Assembly: GCF_013426205.1 (NCBI RefSeq)
Contig: NC_089423.1
Location: 1,178,001 to 1,242,000 of the forward strand
DNA length: 64,000 nucleotides
Direction: 5' to 3'
Source: Metarhizium brunneum
Lineage: Eukaryota > Ascomycota > Sordariomycetes > Hypocreales > Clavicipitaceae
The position numbers and the translations under genes are program-made. Below are positions 33,986 to 47,328 of this stretch, piece by piece. The notes under the pieces were generated by a model that was not told the origin of the DNA, ran no database searches, and saw only the letters and a program-made list of their open reading frames with translations. Numbering within the stretch: position 1 is the first letter of the stretch; every line of letters begins with the position of its first letter.

Positions 33986-36900
33986 CTAGATGACAACAAA
34001 AAAACTCTGCTCCCCCTCCTTTGCATGTACTCTCGCTTTTCTCATAATCTCATCCTCACAAGCCAACCGGATCCTCTCCGGTGTCGCAGGACTCTGCAGT
34101 CTTAACAACCCCTCACTATGGTCTGCGCCAACTGTAGCTTCTACGCCGGCCATCTTCCTCGCAGACTTCAAGGCATCTCTGATGGCAAAGAATACTGCGC
34201 TGCCCATAAATAGAGGCGGTTCTCCCACACCTCTGCTTCGCTGAATGGTACGCAGCTCCTTCCACTCCACGTCCTTGAGGAGAGTGACGTTGAATTCCTG
34301 CGGGATATCCCTGAATCCAGGAATCTTGTAAGCTCCAGGACCTCTGGTGAATAGGTTGCCGGCCATGGGGCCATCTCTCAGCCAGAGAGACTCTTCCATG
34401 GTGAAGAGGCCCATCCCTTGCACGAAGGCACCTTGGATTTGACCATAGTCAATGGCCGGGTTGATGGACTGGCCCACGTCCATTTTAATATCGGCGCGTA
34501 GACATGTCCATGTTCCTGTCAACGTGTCAATTTCGACTTCGGCCGCGGCGACGCCTTGTGTGAAGTAGAAGAACATCTTTCCCTTGTTTTCGCCCCAGAC
34601 GTATCCGATCTCAGGGGTTTTGTAGAAGCCCTGGGCGGAGAGGTTGACGCGGTCCATGTATGCTGCGTGGGCAATGTCCTTCATGGTAGCTTTGTCGCCA
34701 AGTTTAGCTCGGTACGGAGCCAGTCGCTCGTTGAGCTGTGTGCAGGCGTTGAAGGCCGCATAGCCGTTTAGGTCGGATGACGCCGATGCGGCTGTGGCCG
34801 AGGCGTTTGCGACTGTGTTGGTGGCAGTCTCTGAGATGAAGACCGTCTCAAGAGGTACCTGGAGGGCTTGCGCGACAATCATGGTGATTTTTGTGTGTAG
34901 ACCTTGGCCCATTTCTGTGCCGCCGTGTGCGACAAGCACGGAGCCGTCGTGGTAGATATGCACGAGCGCGCCGGCTTGGTTGAGGAAAAGCGCTGTGAAG
35001 GAAATGCCGAATTTGGTAGGGATGATGGAGAGGCCTCGTTTGCGCCATTTGTACTCGTCATTGAATTTAGAGACGACAACTTTCCGGAGATCGTAATCGG
35101 ATTCCTCCTTTACTTGCTTGTACATGAGAGGGACGTGCCAATCCTCAATGACTTGGTTGAAGTGGGTGATGCCATGGGGCTCGTAGAAGTTGATCTCTCG
35201 GAGCTTCTCTACTGGCATGCCAAGACGGTCTGCGATTTCTTCCATATACGTTTCTGCGATGAACATGCCCTGCGGGCCACCAAACCCCCGGAAGGCGGTG
35301 TTGGATACGGTATTTGTCCTGCAGATGCGGCCGCGGATGTAGACATTGGGGATGTAGTAGCATCCGTCCGAGTGCGACATGGAGCGCTCGACGACAGCGG
35401 TGCTGAGGTCGAAGGTCCAGCCGGCGTTGTTGTAAACGTCCAAATCTAGAGCTTGGATCTTGCCATCTTTGTTGACACCGACCTTGTAGTAGGCCAGGAA
35501 TGGGTGACGCTGGCCCATGGTCACCATGTCTTCTTCTCGAGTAAGCATACAGCGGACAGGCCTTCCGGTCTTGTGGGCAGCCAGAGCAACAGCAGAGCTG
35601 AGAACAACAGATCGAGATTCTTTACCCCCAAAGCCCCCGCCAAGCCGCTTGACTCTGACATTGATTCTGTTGGCCGGCACATCACAGACTCGGGCCGCAA
35701 AGGTTTGACTACACGACTGTTAGAGTAAGTAGCCTGGAGGGTGGCTTTAGGGAGAGGCCTGATAGACTTACGTTTCGTTGGCATTTTGCGTACTGGCAAA
35801 GAGCTCCATCTCGCCATCCTCACGCTTGGGAACTGCCAGGCAGGCATTAGTTTCAAGATAGAAATGCTCCTGGCCTCCCATGCGGGCAGTGCCCGTGAAG
35901 ACGTGGTCACAGTCCTTGAAGGCACCTTCGGTGTCACCCTTTTTTATTTCCCGGTATACCGGGTGGAAACTCTCCTTCTCAATAGCCTCCTCCATGGTGA
36001 GGATAGCAGGCAACTCCTCATATTCGATCTTCACGGCTCTGGCAGCTTCCTGAGCTCTGTTGGCTGAAGTCGCCAGGATCATGGCAATGGCCTGTCCTGC
36101 GGTGTGAACCTCTCCTTCAGCGAAAAATACTTCATCAAAGTTGGGTGGGCCAAATTTATTCGCCTCTGCCGAAGGCATATCATTTCTGTCGATATAATCA
36201 ACCACGCCAGGCATATCCAGAGCTTTGGAGTAATCTATTGACCGGATTCTAGCATGTGCCTTGGTAGACAACACCCAGCAGCCGTGAAGCTCGTTCGCCA
36301 TAGGGGGTATATCATCCGTGTACTGTGCCTCGCCAGTAGTTTGTCTGAGTGCAGCCAGGTGAGGATTGGCCTTGCCCGTGACTTCTCGCTCATAGGCGGC
36401 AGTTGATGTCTCGTCGATTGTTCCCTTTGACAACGATCGTTCAATTTCATCAATGGCCTCCTTGTCTACATGCTCGCTCTGACCATCAAGAATCGTCAAA
36501 GCGTCGTGGTAAAAGCGATAGAAGAAGCCAAAAGCGAGGGCTTTTCTGTAAGATGCCATGCCTCCAGGAACGCTGAATTGCATGTCGAAGTCGATACCTA
36601 AGGCGTTCATGACTCCTTCGAGGGTCTCTAGCTCGGCAAACTTCTTGCCAACCATGTAGGCGGTTGCCGTCTTGGCATCAACAGTAGTAGCAGCCATACC
36701 ACCATAGATCAAGTTACACTCACTAACAATGCCATGATCGTCTAGCTTGATTCGCAGCGCTCCTGTGACTATGGCAATGTCATCATCCTTTCGCTTAGCC
36801 TGTTTGTAAGATCGGTAGAACTCATTTTTGGGCGCGGTCACTGGAATTCTTATGGAGGCGATGACGGCGTCTGAGGCAAGAGCTGTTCGGCGATACCCTG

Positions 36901-38402
36901 TAAAAAATTGTGATACGGGAATTTCTGTTTCCTTGGTAGCAGACTTTGTAACCAGGACGGCATCGGCAGCCCATAGAGCAGGGTTCAGATCAGAAATGGG
37001 TGACGCGGTGACTAAATTACCAGCTGGAGTGCCAACGTTCCGGATCTGTCGTCCAGCGAAAAATTTGAGCTGCTTCAGGATGCCCTCGAATACCTGACCT
37101 CGTTCATGGCCATAATACTTGATCGCTTTTTCGCAAATGCCTTCCAGGTCTGTCAGAGTGACGTTGCCTCCAACCTCAACGTGATTGTCTTTGAACTCGT
37201 ACTGTCGAAGCTCAGCAATATCGCCGACAAAAACTGATTCTGGGTATTGGAGAGCTTTGAACTTGATTTCTATCTGAGTTTCACTACTTCCGCCAATAAT
37301 CTTGGCTTGGGGGTGGACTCTCTTGATCTGGAGAAGCTGGTCCAAGGTAGTTGGTCGGTACCACTTCTTTCGCTTATTTCCGAAAGCCAAGGGCCGAAGC
37401 TCTTGTTTCTTCAGTGCCGGAGGGAAAATGAGCTCTGTGTCAGGGTTGTATTCGATAAAGCCGGGAGGAGTAAATCGCTTCATGGGCTGATCATCCAGTC
37501 CCTTCTTTTGCATGCAGCAACGGCCAGAGGGTGGTCGACCACCGTTTTGCATGCAACACCCGCCGCCGTTGATCTGAGATGATTTATCAGTACCATTGGT
37601 CGTACTGTTGTTGGTAGCACAATTTTCCGAAAGAGCCCCATTGGTATCACTCTCGCAGCATCCATTAGCATCGCTGGCCTGCACATTGTTATTTCCATTC
37701 TGCCTGCAGCAGCCGGCATCTCCATTTAACTTTGGTGGGCCGTTGGGGAAGGACCTTTCGACGCTGAATGTCTGGGCGACATCAAGAATAGGCCTGTATC
37801 CAGTACATCGACACAAATTCCCGTCAAAGGCCTCTTCCACGTCGTGTTCCGTGGGTGTTTCATTGTTTCTGAGAAGAGCATACAAACTCATTACGATGCC
37901 AGGGGTGCAGAAACCGCATTGGCTTCCATTTCCCTTGGCCACACGTTCCTGTGTGGGATGTGGACGTTTTGTGTTGCCGATGCCTTCGATGGTAATGACA
38001 TGCTTGCCGTCTAGACTGACCAGCGGTGCTAGACAGGCATTTACACTAGCATGATAAATTTGTTTCGTGGTAGGGTTATATTGACTGACGACGATTGTGC
38101 AGGCACCACAGCCACCTTCCCCACAGCCGCTGTGAAAGACATGCAGATGTATCAGTCAAGTTTGTTCACACAAGCTTCAAAATGTTGTAATGGGATAGGC
38201 AGGCGGATACGACATACAGCTTGGTGCCGGTCAGTCCGATACCTCGAAGATACTCCAAGACGGTGATTTCAGGATCAATATCGTCCAGCACGACCTTGGT
38301 TCCGTTGAGATAGAAGCGCAAGGTATCGTCAAACTTGGCCGTCAGAGCCTCCAGAGTCTCTGGCAGGGGCTCCCGCTCGGGTGAGACAGCAATGGGGGCC
38401 AT
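33986..38402 (-). CDS. hxA: Xanthine dehydrogenase (purine hydroxylase)
   Basis: Three exons (38218-38402, 35772-38129, 33986-35708) encode 1421 residues. The enzyme oxidises hypoxanthine to xanthine and uric acid with NAD+, in purine nitrogen use. The first 2Fe-2S site is GCGEGGCGAC (about 63-72); the second is QCGFCTPGIVMS with NLCRCTGYRPI (133-173). The FAD domain includes AGRQIRNVGTPAGNLV, and the molybdenum domain includes RLGGGFGGKESR, GTEMGQGLHTK and the active-site Glu in RGVGEPPLFMGS. The linker at about 174-275 carries four Cys-Cys pairs in Asn/Gly-rich sequence and makes the protein slightly longer than Aspergillus HxA. ATG 38402 is used; the frame extends only to a GTG at 38417. 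Related fungal genes are induced by uric acid and subject to nitrogen repression; I did not identify the sites. Confidence 0.95.
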
Positions 38403-41321
38403 GGCTGATGAACTCACTGATGATGCGACGTTGCACCCGTCAGTACGAGCAAAGACAAAGAAACGAGCATGCGCAAGGACCAGCTAGGGACGGCACAAAA
38501 CTAACAGAGTAGAGGCGAGCCCGTCAAATATTACTGGCGAGGGGTCGCAGCGACTTTGTAGTTCGAGGACGCTGGATGAAAGGAATAGCAAATTGGAGAT
38601 GTGAGGGACGGCGACGTGGTCCTAAATGATAGATGACGGGTGGCGAGGGTTTGGGAAACTGGTAGGGCGGACGGAGTACAAGATACAAGGAACAAGGTAC
38701 TACATGCGACGGTTGCTTGGCCCGTTGAGCTAGTAGGTGTCAACTGACGTAGGCTACGTACTTAAGTACCCAGATATCTCGGCAGAGTCAATTTGAGATT
38801 GATGATTTGATTAGCAATGGCCGTGTTCCCATGTGCCCAACCGCAGGCAGTGGATACGTCAAGTGGGAAGCTTTAACGGGTGCTAGGAAAGACTTCCATG
38901 TGCGAAACTTGGATGGGGGTAGAGTGCGTTGCGGCCGTGGTTAAACAATCGCACCAGGCGAGTCAAAATTGCACGCTGGGCGCGCCTGCCAACGCGGGGC
39001 AGCACAGAGGGCCTGGGGGGGATCAACGGAATCAACAGGGGCCATACCCCGCCATTACGGGGCATCTATCGCCAGCGCTGTGCAATGAAAGGCCTTTGCC
39101 CCAGCATTGATGAGCGAAAGCATCACATATCGGCAGGCTCCGATGAAAGATTCGCCCCACTATCGGGACTCTCCACCTGTTGACCGCTGTTCTCGATTTG
39201 GATCAATAGAGGTTATCTACTCTGATCCGTACAACACGGAGATATTTATGCGGAGTACCGAGTGCCGTCGACACAACCCAGGCAATATACGACCTACCAC
39301 GTGTCATCATCGAATGAAAGGATTTTACATTCTGAATCCATCTTATGCAAACCGTCATAGACGCCAGACTGTGATCACCCGACCCTGGCCTGTTTAATAA
39401 ACGGCGAATTCCAACTTAGATTCCAGATCCCGAGCCATGGTTTCATGCAATGCAAAGAAACTAGGCAATCCGGAGCGCAGAGCCAAATTCCACGTGGACT
39501 CCCTGCCGAACAAGAACCTGGGATTGGTTGGTCCCGTGTTGTTCCATATTAGAAGCCTCGTCTCCTCGTTTCTCGCCCTCTCCCTTGGCATGAGAAACCG
39601 CATGAACATAGATGTTACCACACCCATCAGCACTGCGTGTGTGCCAGACGTAGGTGTGTTATGAGTAGGCCAGCAGGGACAACATGATCACCACATGCAG
39701 CATACTACTCCGTACTCGTCATCCATGCATGAAAGATATTCGCGGCTTAAGAAACAGCAGAAATTCCCGAGTGTTCCCTCCACGTCAATGCTGGAGAGGA
39801 TATACCGCGCAAAAAATGCAACGTATTTTAATGTGTGTTTACGCCCATTTTATCTGTGCGACAGGTGTCACACAAAAAATGGGCATGGCCACATGTGTAC
39901 GCCACTATTTCCCCCTACCTTAGGTACTTAAACGGAGTATACCGTGTGACAAAAGCTGCCCCACTTCTTCTTACTCTAGTGTGGAAGGAGCGACTATTTG
40001 CTTGAACCGCATGCCGTCTTCACAAATGCCTTTCGTTTTCAACTTCCCTTGGTCCGTGGTCTACGAATCTTTGAACTTGGTCATAAGGATCCCAACACAT
40101 GCATGGACTTGGGTTGAACAAGTCCAGCGGCGGGCTTGTGTCCGGCCTTGCTCACATGTCTGGACTGTATAACTCACGCAGGCAAGGGTTCATCACATCT
40201 CACAATCTTCCGAAATTCGTATTTACCGATTGTACATGCTGTCCAGAGCCATCCTCGCATGATCCTGAAGGTCCTTGACGAGCTACACAAGGTCGGAAGC
40301 TTCAGTAGCACCCTGTTGCCGCCCTCCAAAATGATGCCGACAGTCTCGGGTCGTTTGCCTAATAGTATCCCTCGTCATCTCGCCAATGTTTCTATCGTCA
40401 TCTCGCATTGAGAGTGGGGGAGAGCTTTAAGCATCAGCTCACTTGGCTCCGCCCAGGGTTGGATTGTTCAGGCGTGGCAAGGCTCAGACCAAGCTGAAAA
40501 TGAGTCTGATTATCATTCCGCTCAGGAAAGGGGAAATCATGAGAATGCCCTTGAGTCAACGGAGATGCGACCTGGTGCGATGAACAGACAGAGAAGAGTA
40601 CGTGGTGCCGATTTGGAGGCGATACACATCATCCACTCGGGCCTAGAACCCATTCCTCGCTTCTCAAACCCAAACAGCGACGAAGACGCATGTGAGAAAC
40701 CCTTGTTAACGCTGAGCGGGCGGACCGTCGGCTCGGCTCCGAGAAAGTTGCTGTGCTGAAGAGAAGTGCACGCAATACACCGACCTGCACCACGGTAAAC
40801 TCGATCGGCTATCGAGACGGCCAGACCAATTGCGAACGCATCTGTAGCAATACGTTCGGGGAACCGCAATTAAATGCTACTTTATTTCCCCATGGTATAG
40901 CACCGCTAATCGATTCGCGCGGCCCGAGTTGACGGGGACCCGCGACCCGCATCGGAGATCAATGTCTTGGTTTATTGAGTCTGGTGTTGGCGCCCCGTCT
41001 TGGGTACGGCACGGGAAACTAGTAGCCCCTGGAAACATGGTGCTGCATTTGACTCGCATCTCCGCCTTCTCTGTACGAGGAGGGACGAGGAGTAACTCGC
41101 TCAATACTATCGCAGCTGGCCCCTGAAAACGTCGTTGACGCCTTGGCACCGTTGGATCTAGACCTGTGTGTCCCTTGAGCAGACTGGAATGGGCTGAAGA
41201 GAAAACATACATAAAGGTTGTGAAGTCAGCTCTTCCGGTCAAGCTCTGACCATTCCAATCCCACATCGTCCAGCTCCAGCCTTATTTTGTCAGAGTACCT
41301 GGTCCAACTGTTGTAGTCATC
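38403..41321. other. Divergent intergenic region, xanthine dehydrogenase / multicopper oxidase
   Basis: This 2.9 kb between divergently transcribed genes is non-coding as far as I can see. It contains a TACTCCGTAC copy at 39706 and a related degenerate copy near 39245-39258. Short ORFs show no family features. It must hold both promoters. Confidence 0.55.
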
Positions 41322-43190
41322 ATGCTATGGCTCAGGAGAGCTGTTACTACGCTGGCGTTGGCAGCAGTTCCAGTCTTGTCACTGCAGGCGCATAGCCACG
41401 ACGACTCATTCACGCCTGACATTGTGTTGAGTGTGACTCGTCAAAACATCAGTATCGGTGGCATGTATAGGGAGACAACACTGGTCAACAACTCTCTGCC
41501 CGGACCAACTCTACGAATTCCTGAACAGAAGACGATCTGGATTCGCGTCTACAACGACATCGAAAACGACAATGTAACCATTGTACGCCGCGATAAGCAT
41601 ATAACCCCTTGCAGTCATACTTGGAGATGCTAACCATCCTAAAAGCATTGGCACGGTCTCGCCCAGGCCGCATACCCCTTTTCTGATGGTGCGCCCCTTG
41701 CCAGTCAATGGCCTATTCCACCCAAGCATTTCTTTGATTATGAATTGAAGGCAGAAAGCGGCACGGCGGGAACGTATTATTATCACTCTCACGTTGGATT
41801 CCAAGCTGGCACTGCCACTGGTGCGCTTATTGTCGAAGACCCTGCTGGTGCTCCTTACACGACGGATGGTGAAAGGCTTGTGTTCTTACAGGAATACTGG
41901 AGCCAGTCGGACACACAAATCAAAAACGGCCTAGAATCAATACCATTGAGATGGCCCGGCGAACCAAAGGGCTGGCTAATCAATGGCAAATCGATATCCA
42001 ACTATCGAGCTGTCGACCCCTCCACGAGAGCTTTGAGCGTAATTGATGTCGAGCCGGGCAAGACATACAGATTCAGATTCGTAGGAGCCACAGCCCTCAG
42101 TCTTGCACTCCTAGGATTTGAAAAACACGGGAATTTAGAGATTATCGAAGCGGACGGGGAATATACCCAACCGTACCCAGTCGACCTGCTACAAATCGGC
42201 TCCGGGCAACGGTACAGTGCACTGTTCCACGCCAAATCATGCCAAGACTTGCGGGAAGACGGTCAGCTTGATTACTACATACAACTGGAATCGAGGGATC
42301 GAAACAGAGTGGTGACGAATTATGCTGTCCTTAGATACGAAAACGCGTGCAACATGACTTCACAGCCCGTCGCCACAAACAAGAACCCAGAAACGCCGCC
42401 GCTGAACCTACCGCCAACTATTGACGGGTATTTGGACTACGCTCTGCAGCCATTGGAGCCTAACAACTTCCCGACGGCAGAAGAAGTCACACGACGCGTC
42501 ATGCTGAACGTCCAAGTGGTTGAGAATCGGTACTTCATCTGGACGATTAACAACTATACATGGTCCGAGGACGCTGACGCTCTGCCGGCAACCGTTCCCC
42601 AAACCCCGTACCTAGTAAGCCTGTACCAAAACCAGTCTGCATATCTACCCAATTACGAAGATGCCGTGGCCAACGGCGGCATCGACCCCAAGACGGGAAC
42701 GTATCCTGCCAAAATCGGCGAAGTCTTGGAGATTGTACTCCAGCAATTCGGCGGCAAGTCCGTAAGCGGCGGAGGCGGAGGCATGCTAGATACGCACCCT
42801 TGGCACGGCCACGGCATCCACCATTACGACGTCGGCGGCGGCAGAGGTGCCTGGGATCCAGATACCGTCGAGGAGAAGCTAGAGGGGAAGCAGCCCGTAT
42901 TAAGGGACACAACAATGCTTTACAGGTACGAGAGGTTCGTCAAGATGGATGAGAAGATGGGCTGGCGGGTATGGAGGATCCGAGTCGAGCAGCCGGGCGT
43001 GTGGATGGTGCACTGCCATACATTGCAGCACATGATTCAGGGCATGCAAACAGTCTGGGTGAATGGCGATGCGGAGGATATTTTAAAGGTCGGCAAGCCC
43101 GATGTAGAGGGGTACTTGTTGTACGGTGGCAATGTATACGGCAACGAGAGTCATACGCCGCAGGTGGTGCATTTCGATGAGATGGATTAA
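41322..43190 (+). CDS. Secreted multicopper oxidase, ascorbate-oxidase-like
   Basis: Two exons (41322-41582, 41646-43190) encode 601 residues; the 63 bp intron has a GCTAACC branch. A signal peptide covers about residues 1-22, so the protein is secreted. All four copper-binding segments are present: HWHG at 88-91 (directly after the splice), HSH at 134-136, HPWHGH at 471-476 and HCHTLQHMIQGM at 543-554, the last holding the type 1 copper Cys 544. These enzymes couple one-electron oxidation of phenols or ascorbate-like substrates to reduction of oxygen to water. The motif HPWHGHGIHHYDVGGGRG resembles fungal ascorbate-oxidase-like enzymes more than classical laccases. There is no C-terminal membrane helix, unlike Fet3. 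The physiological substrate is unknown. Confidence 0.92.
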
Positions 43191-43342
43191 CTAGAGACCG
43201 CACCACTGCTACAGACTGTTAACATACGGCCAATATCACAAGACAAAATATATTCCCACTCTATCCACACATTTCTATCCACTTGTCCAATCCGTCTTGA
43301 AGACACAAAAAGAGAGGAAGAAGGATAATAAATCTAGTCCCG

Positions 43343-45180
43343 TCACTGCATATACTTCTTCAACCCCCTCAACCTCCGCTTAGCCTCCTCCAAAACTTCA
43401 TCGTCCTTGCAAACTGCAAACCGCACATAATCCTCCGCCAAGTGCGCATTCGCAGGGGTGTAAAACTCGGTTGGCGGAATCGCCGCCACGCCCACCTCCT
43501 GGATCAAAAACCACGCCAGCTTAAAGTCCCGCGGTCTGCTGGCGACGTGTTCGGGGAAGGGATAGTCGGCCGGCAGCTGGACTTTTTTCATATTAACGAG
43601 CACGAAGTAGCCGCCTTCGGGCTCGGAGTAGGGCAGGTCGAGCTCGGCCCAGATCTCATTGAAGCGGTCCATCTTGGACTTCATGTCGGTAATGGTTTTG
43701 TCCCAGAAGCCCTCCGACTCTGCCTGTTCGAAGCCCACGGCGCAGGCTTCCTGGAGCGGCGAGACGGACGAGTAGCAGATGCGCGTGTGGGCTGCCGAGA
43801 CGTATTTGATGAGGTTGGCGGGGCCCATGAGCCAGCCTGTGAGAGGGGAGAGAAGAACAAAAGTGAGTGATGAGAGGCGGAAGAAAATCGAGTTGAAAGG
43901 AGAAACGGGAGAGAAGGGGAGGGTGGAACGGAACGTACCGACTCGCCAGCCTGTTGCGTAAAAGTTCTTGCCCGCGGATCCGACGGTGATTGTCAATTTC
44001 TCAATCTCCGGGGACAAAGTGGCCATTCGTGTAAACGGCACGTAGTAGAGGCGATCGTAAACTTCGTCGGACAGAATAATGATTTCGTTCTTGACGCACA
44101 AGTCGCCTATTTTCTGGAGCTCATCGCGCGAGTACACCTTGCCGACGGGGTTGTCTGCCAAACAATATTAGTACACTTTACCGGTTGTGGTTTTTTATTT
44201 CAAGACCTATATCAGGGTTGTTGTTTTTTTTTTTTTGGCTGTTTGTTGGGGTGGCAGAGCGTACGAGGTGTGTTCAAGACAATCATCTTGGTGCGTGGTG
44301 TAATCGCCTTCTCCAGCTCGGCAAAGTCAATCGTCCAGTCTGCGGCAGACGAGGTCTTGGTTGCGCCTGTTTCGGGGGGATGCATGGGCACGTAGACGAT
44401 TTTGCCGCCCGGCATTTCAATATTGCTTATGTACCTGCGCTCATTTAGACCGGATTACACCTCGGACGCTGAAACAAATGAGACGGGGTAACTAGGCTGC
44501 GTACTGGTCAAAGAAGGGTTCAAAGATGATGACCTCGTCGCCAGGCTCGATGAAGGCCATGAACGCACTCAGCATGCCTATCACAGTTGGTATAAGAATC
44601 AGACAACAAGGCCAAAAAAGAAAACGGAGCGAAGGAGAAAAAAAAAGCACCTTCATTAGCACCCGTGGTAATGGTAACCTCCGTCTCGGGATCAATCTTG
44701 CGACCCCAGAAGGGCGAGTACGCATCCGCAATGGCCTTCTTGAGCCGCGGCCGCCCCTTGGTAGGCGAGTACTGGTTGCATTCGACGCGGTCGAGAGCGT
44801 CCTTGGCAGCATTGAGGATGAAGTCGGGGGGGTTGTAACCAAAGAAGCCTTGGCCCATGTTTACGATGGGCTGTTTGGGGGAGGCGGCGGCTGCTTCGTT
44901 GATGATGGACCTGGATGGCGTGTTAGTACTTCTTGTTCTTTTCTTTTTTATTCTTTTTAAAATAAAAATATGTAGCATCAGGATTGTAAGCCCGTGAGGG
45001 GGAAATAGAAAAGATTCGAGGAGGGACTGCGTACCAGACATCTTGCTTCTGGCCAGATACCCTTGCTGCGGGTTTAATCTTGCTACTGCCCTCCATGGTG
45101 CTCTTAAATCGCTTAAAGGTGAGAGATGGTGTGGGTTTGAATAGGCGTCTGAGGAAGGGCTGCGCGAGTGTGCGAGACAT
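43343..45180 (-). CDS. BNA3: Kynurenine-type aminotransferase (PLP fold I)
   Basis: Six exons (45035-45180, 44651-44910, 44505-44577, 44265-44434, 43939-44154, 43343-43836) encode 452 residues, and all phases join. The Arg/Ser-rich, acid-free start suggests a mitochondrial presequence, cleaved before about residue 30. Fold-I aminotransferase landmarks are NMGQGFFGYNPPDF, ITTGANEGMLSAF, FEPFFDQY, NTPHNPVGKV, SDEVYDRLYY and the PLP-binding Lys in GSAGKNFYATGWRVG, followed by the substrate-binding Arg region AEDYVRFAVCKDD. The family converts kynurenine plus an oxo acid to kynurenic acid, or acts as a cysteine conjugate beta-lyase. ATG 45180 is the first Met; the frame upstream starts only at TTG. 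The stop lies 152 bp from the convergent oxidase stop. Confidence 0.9.
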
Positions 45181-45777
45181 GGGCCCAACGGCTGTGAGGC
45201 AGATAAGAGGACTATATCGCCGGACGGAGAGACGACGGATAATAAGTAAATAACTCAATCACCCACTTCCATTGGGGTGATTTGCGAGGCAGGTGAGGCA
45301 GGGCGCGATGTCGGACGTGGATGAGATGACTAAGATTGGCTGCGAGTAAGAAAAAGGCGTGGATACGGGAGGAGCATAAAATGTCGTCAACGCCCTGGTC
45401 GGGAGTACAGACGTGGCGGGTAAGGGCGGCATTTGCTCCGCGCTGGTGGAAAGTCGGCCGACTAATACGGAGTAACGCGGCGGGACAATTATACCGGACA
45501 TATACAGGAAAAGGGTTTGAGTTGTCGGCATCTGGTCTTTGTCTGCCCACCCTGTACACAACCCACCTTTTAGTGCGGTACAAATTAATAACCCCAATGC
45601 ACCATGGCAGGAATCCAGTCAACATTGAATCCATTATTTCCATATTAGATGCCACTGCTTAATTGGCCTTGTGTAAAGCTGACGCATCAGGTACCAGTAA
45701 CCAAGTGCTCACTCCTCGATTGGCAAGGCATCATATATATATCACATGACACAAAACTCCAACGATGATCATCATCT
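45181..45777. other. Intergenic region, aminotransferase promoter
   Basis: About 600 bp between two minus-strand genes. It includes one TACGGAGTA copy at 45466 and no coding sequence that I can support. Confidence 0.55.
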
Positions 45778-46760
45778 TCACCAAAACAACATGGGCCGAA
45801 ATGCCTCGGGCGACCTGATCCCAAGCTCCTCTCCTCCTTCCGCCGCTCCCAACTCCTCCACCGCAAGCACACACTCGTCAGCCCTCATCCTCTCCTCCGC
45901 CTCCCAGGCCAACAATCCCGTCAACAAGCTCACAATTCCCACGCCCGGATTCAGCTCCCCCAGCCTGCACGCATGCTCAAAGCACCTCCTCGGATAGACC
46001 TCCAGATCCATCACGGTATACACCATCTGCGGCCACTGCCCAACCATGCCCAGAAGCGTCACCCCCAAAGCCCACATGTCGTCGGCAGGACCACAATGCG
46101 CCCTCCTCGCCTTCATCTCCGGCGACCAATACGCCGGCGTTCCCTTCAACTCGCCCGGCTGCCCCAGCATCCTGACGTCCGCGCAGTCCGCCAGCACGAC
46201 GTGAACAGGGTCAAAGTCTCGTATGAGCACATTGCGCGGCTTCACATCCGAGTGGTACATCCCCCGCGCGTGCATGTACGCCAGAGCCCGCGCAATCTGC
46301 CGCACCACGCTGAGCACCTCTCCCCGCGCCATGTGAGGCGCCGCTCGGTCAATCCGCGTCTGGAGCGTGCCGTGAGGGCAAAGCTCCATCAGGAGCAGGC
46401 CGGACACCGGACAGACGGGGTCGTGGTACAGTTCGACGAACACCACAATGTGCTCCTGGTACGGGGCCGGGCAAAGCGTTAGAGGCCGGGTGCCGGCATC
46501 GCGAGGAGTCAGACAGGGAAACGTACATGTTGCAGGAGCCTGAGAATGCCCGCCTCCCTCTTCAGGCCCTTGGGTGCTTTGGACGACTTCCCGGCAAGCA
46601 CTTTGCCGTCGCTGACGCGCAGCGTCTTGTACACGACGCTGGAGCCGCCGAGTCCCAGACGGCTTCCGCGGACGTACTTGGTAGTGCTGAGCCCGCGGTT
46701 CTCGATCTTTGCCCGCTCCGCGTCGTCGTCGGACCAGGCGGCGGCTTCACTGGTGTTCAT
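45778..46760 (-). CDS. Small serine/threonine protein kinase with DCA in place of DFG
   Basis: Two exons (46527-46760, 45778-46455) encode 303 residues; the 71 bp intron starts GTACGT and ends CCAG. The kinase fold is almost the whole protein. The glycine loop is GLGGSSVV (36-43), the ATP-binding Lys about 58 (LAGK) and the alpha-C Glu in KREAG. The catalytic loop is HSDVKPRN (146-153), the metal-binding motif ADCADV (Asp 168) replaces DFG, and TPAYWSPE stands for the APE region, then DDMWALGVTLLGM. Lys, both catalytic Asp residues and Asn are kept, so activity is possible despite the odd motif. Substrate and pathway are unknown. ATG 46760 is chosen because the sequence upstream in frame is not protein-like. 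Confidence 0.8.
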
Positions 46761-47328
46761 TTTCGATAGATGTGTGGCGGTGAAGAAAACTCCAGGAAGC
46801 TTTCTCGTGAATGAGGAAAGCTGCACGAGGTTACGTCTCCGCGAACTGGTTAATGAAACAGGCGCTGTTGGCACTGCTGGCAGCTGCGAGGCTCCAACGG
46901 CCGTTTGCGTGATACAACTCAGATTCATGTGAGTCAACACGTTGATCAAAGCCATCGATAGCCATGTCGGATAATGCAGCTCTTTGTTTGCTACTAAATA
47001 CCTGGATAATCGAGCTTGAGCACAAGCCGGCATAATGTACATAGCTCACGTAACCACCCCGACCCTGCCGACTGCCGACCCATTCATGCCCTTTTCCCTG
47101 TCGTAAACTATGTCGTTCCCCATCCGAAGAATAAAGCAGAAAAAAAAGAAGAGACAAAGCAAGCCTCCGTGCAACGCCATCTTGTTCAACGCCGTCTGTG
47201 TAATCCTGGTAATACCTCCCATTCGTCTATAACATATTTTCAAGGGAATGGGTATCGATTTGCCTGGTGGACAGGGTAGAATCTGCCCCCGGTATATTTC
47301 ACATAATAGTGTTACAATTCCGTTAGTT
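46761..47328. other. Intergenic region, kinase promoter
   Basis: About 570 bp between the kinase start and the demethylase stop, both minus strand. Nothing recognisable is seen. Confidence 0.55.

Noticed and set aside
34904..35449. 181-codon plus-strand ORF inside xanthine dehydrogenase
   Set aside because: Antisense shadow of the molybdenum-domain exon.
33986..46760. Possible metabolic gene cluster (xanthine dehydrogenase, copper oxidase, aminotransferase, kinase)
   Set aside because: The genes are from unrelated primary pathways with kilobase spacing and no backbone synthase or transporter, so neighbourhood alone is not evidence.
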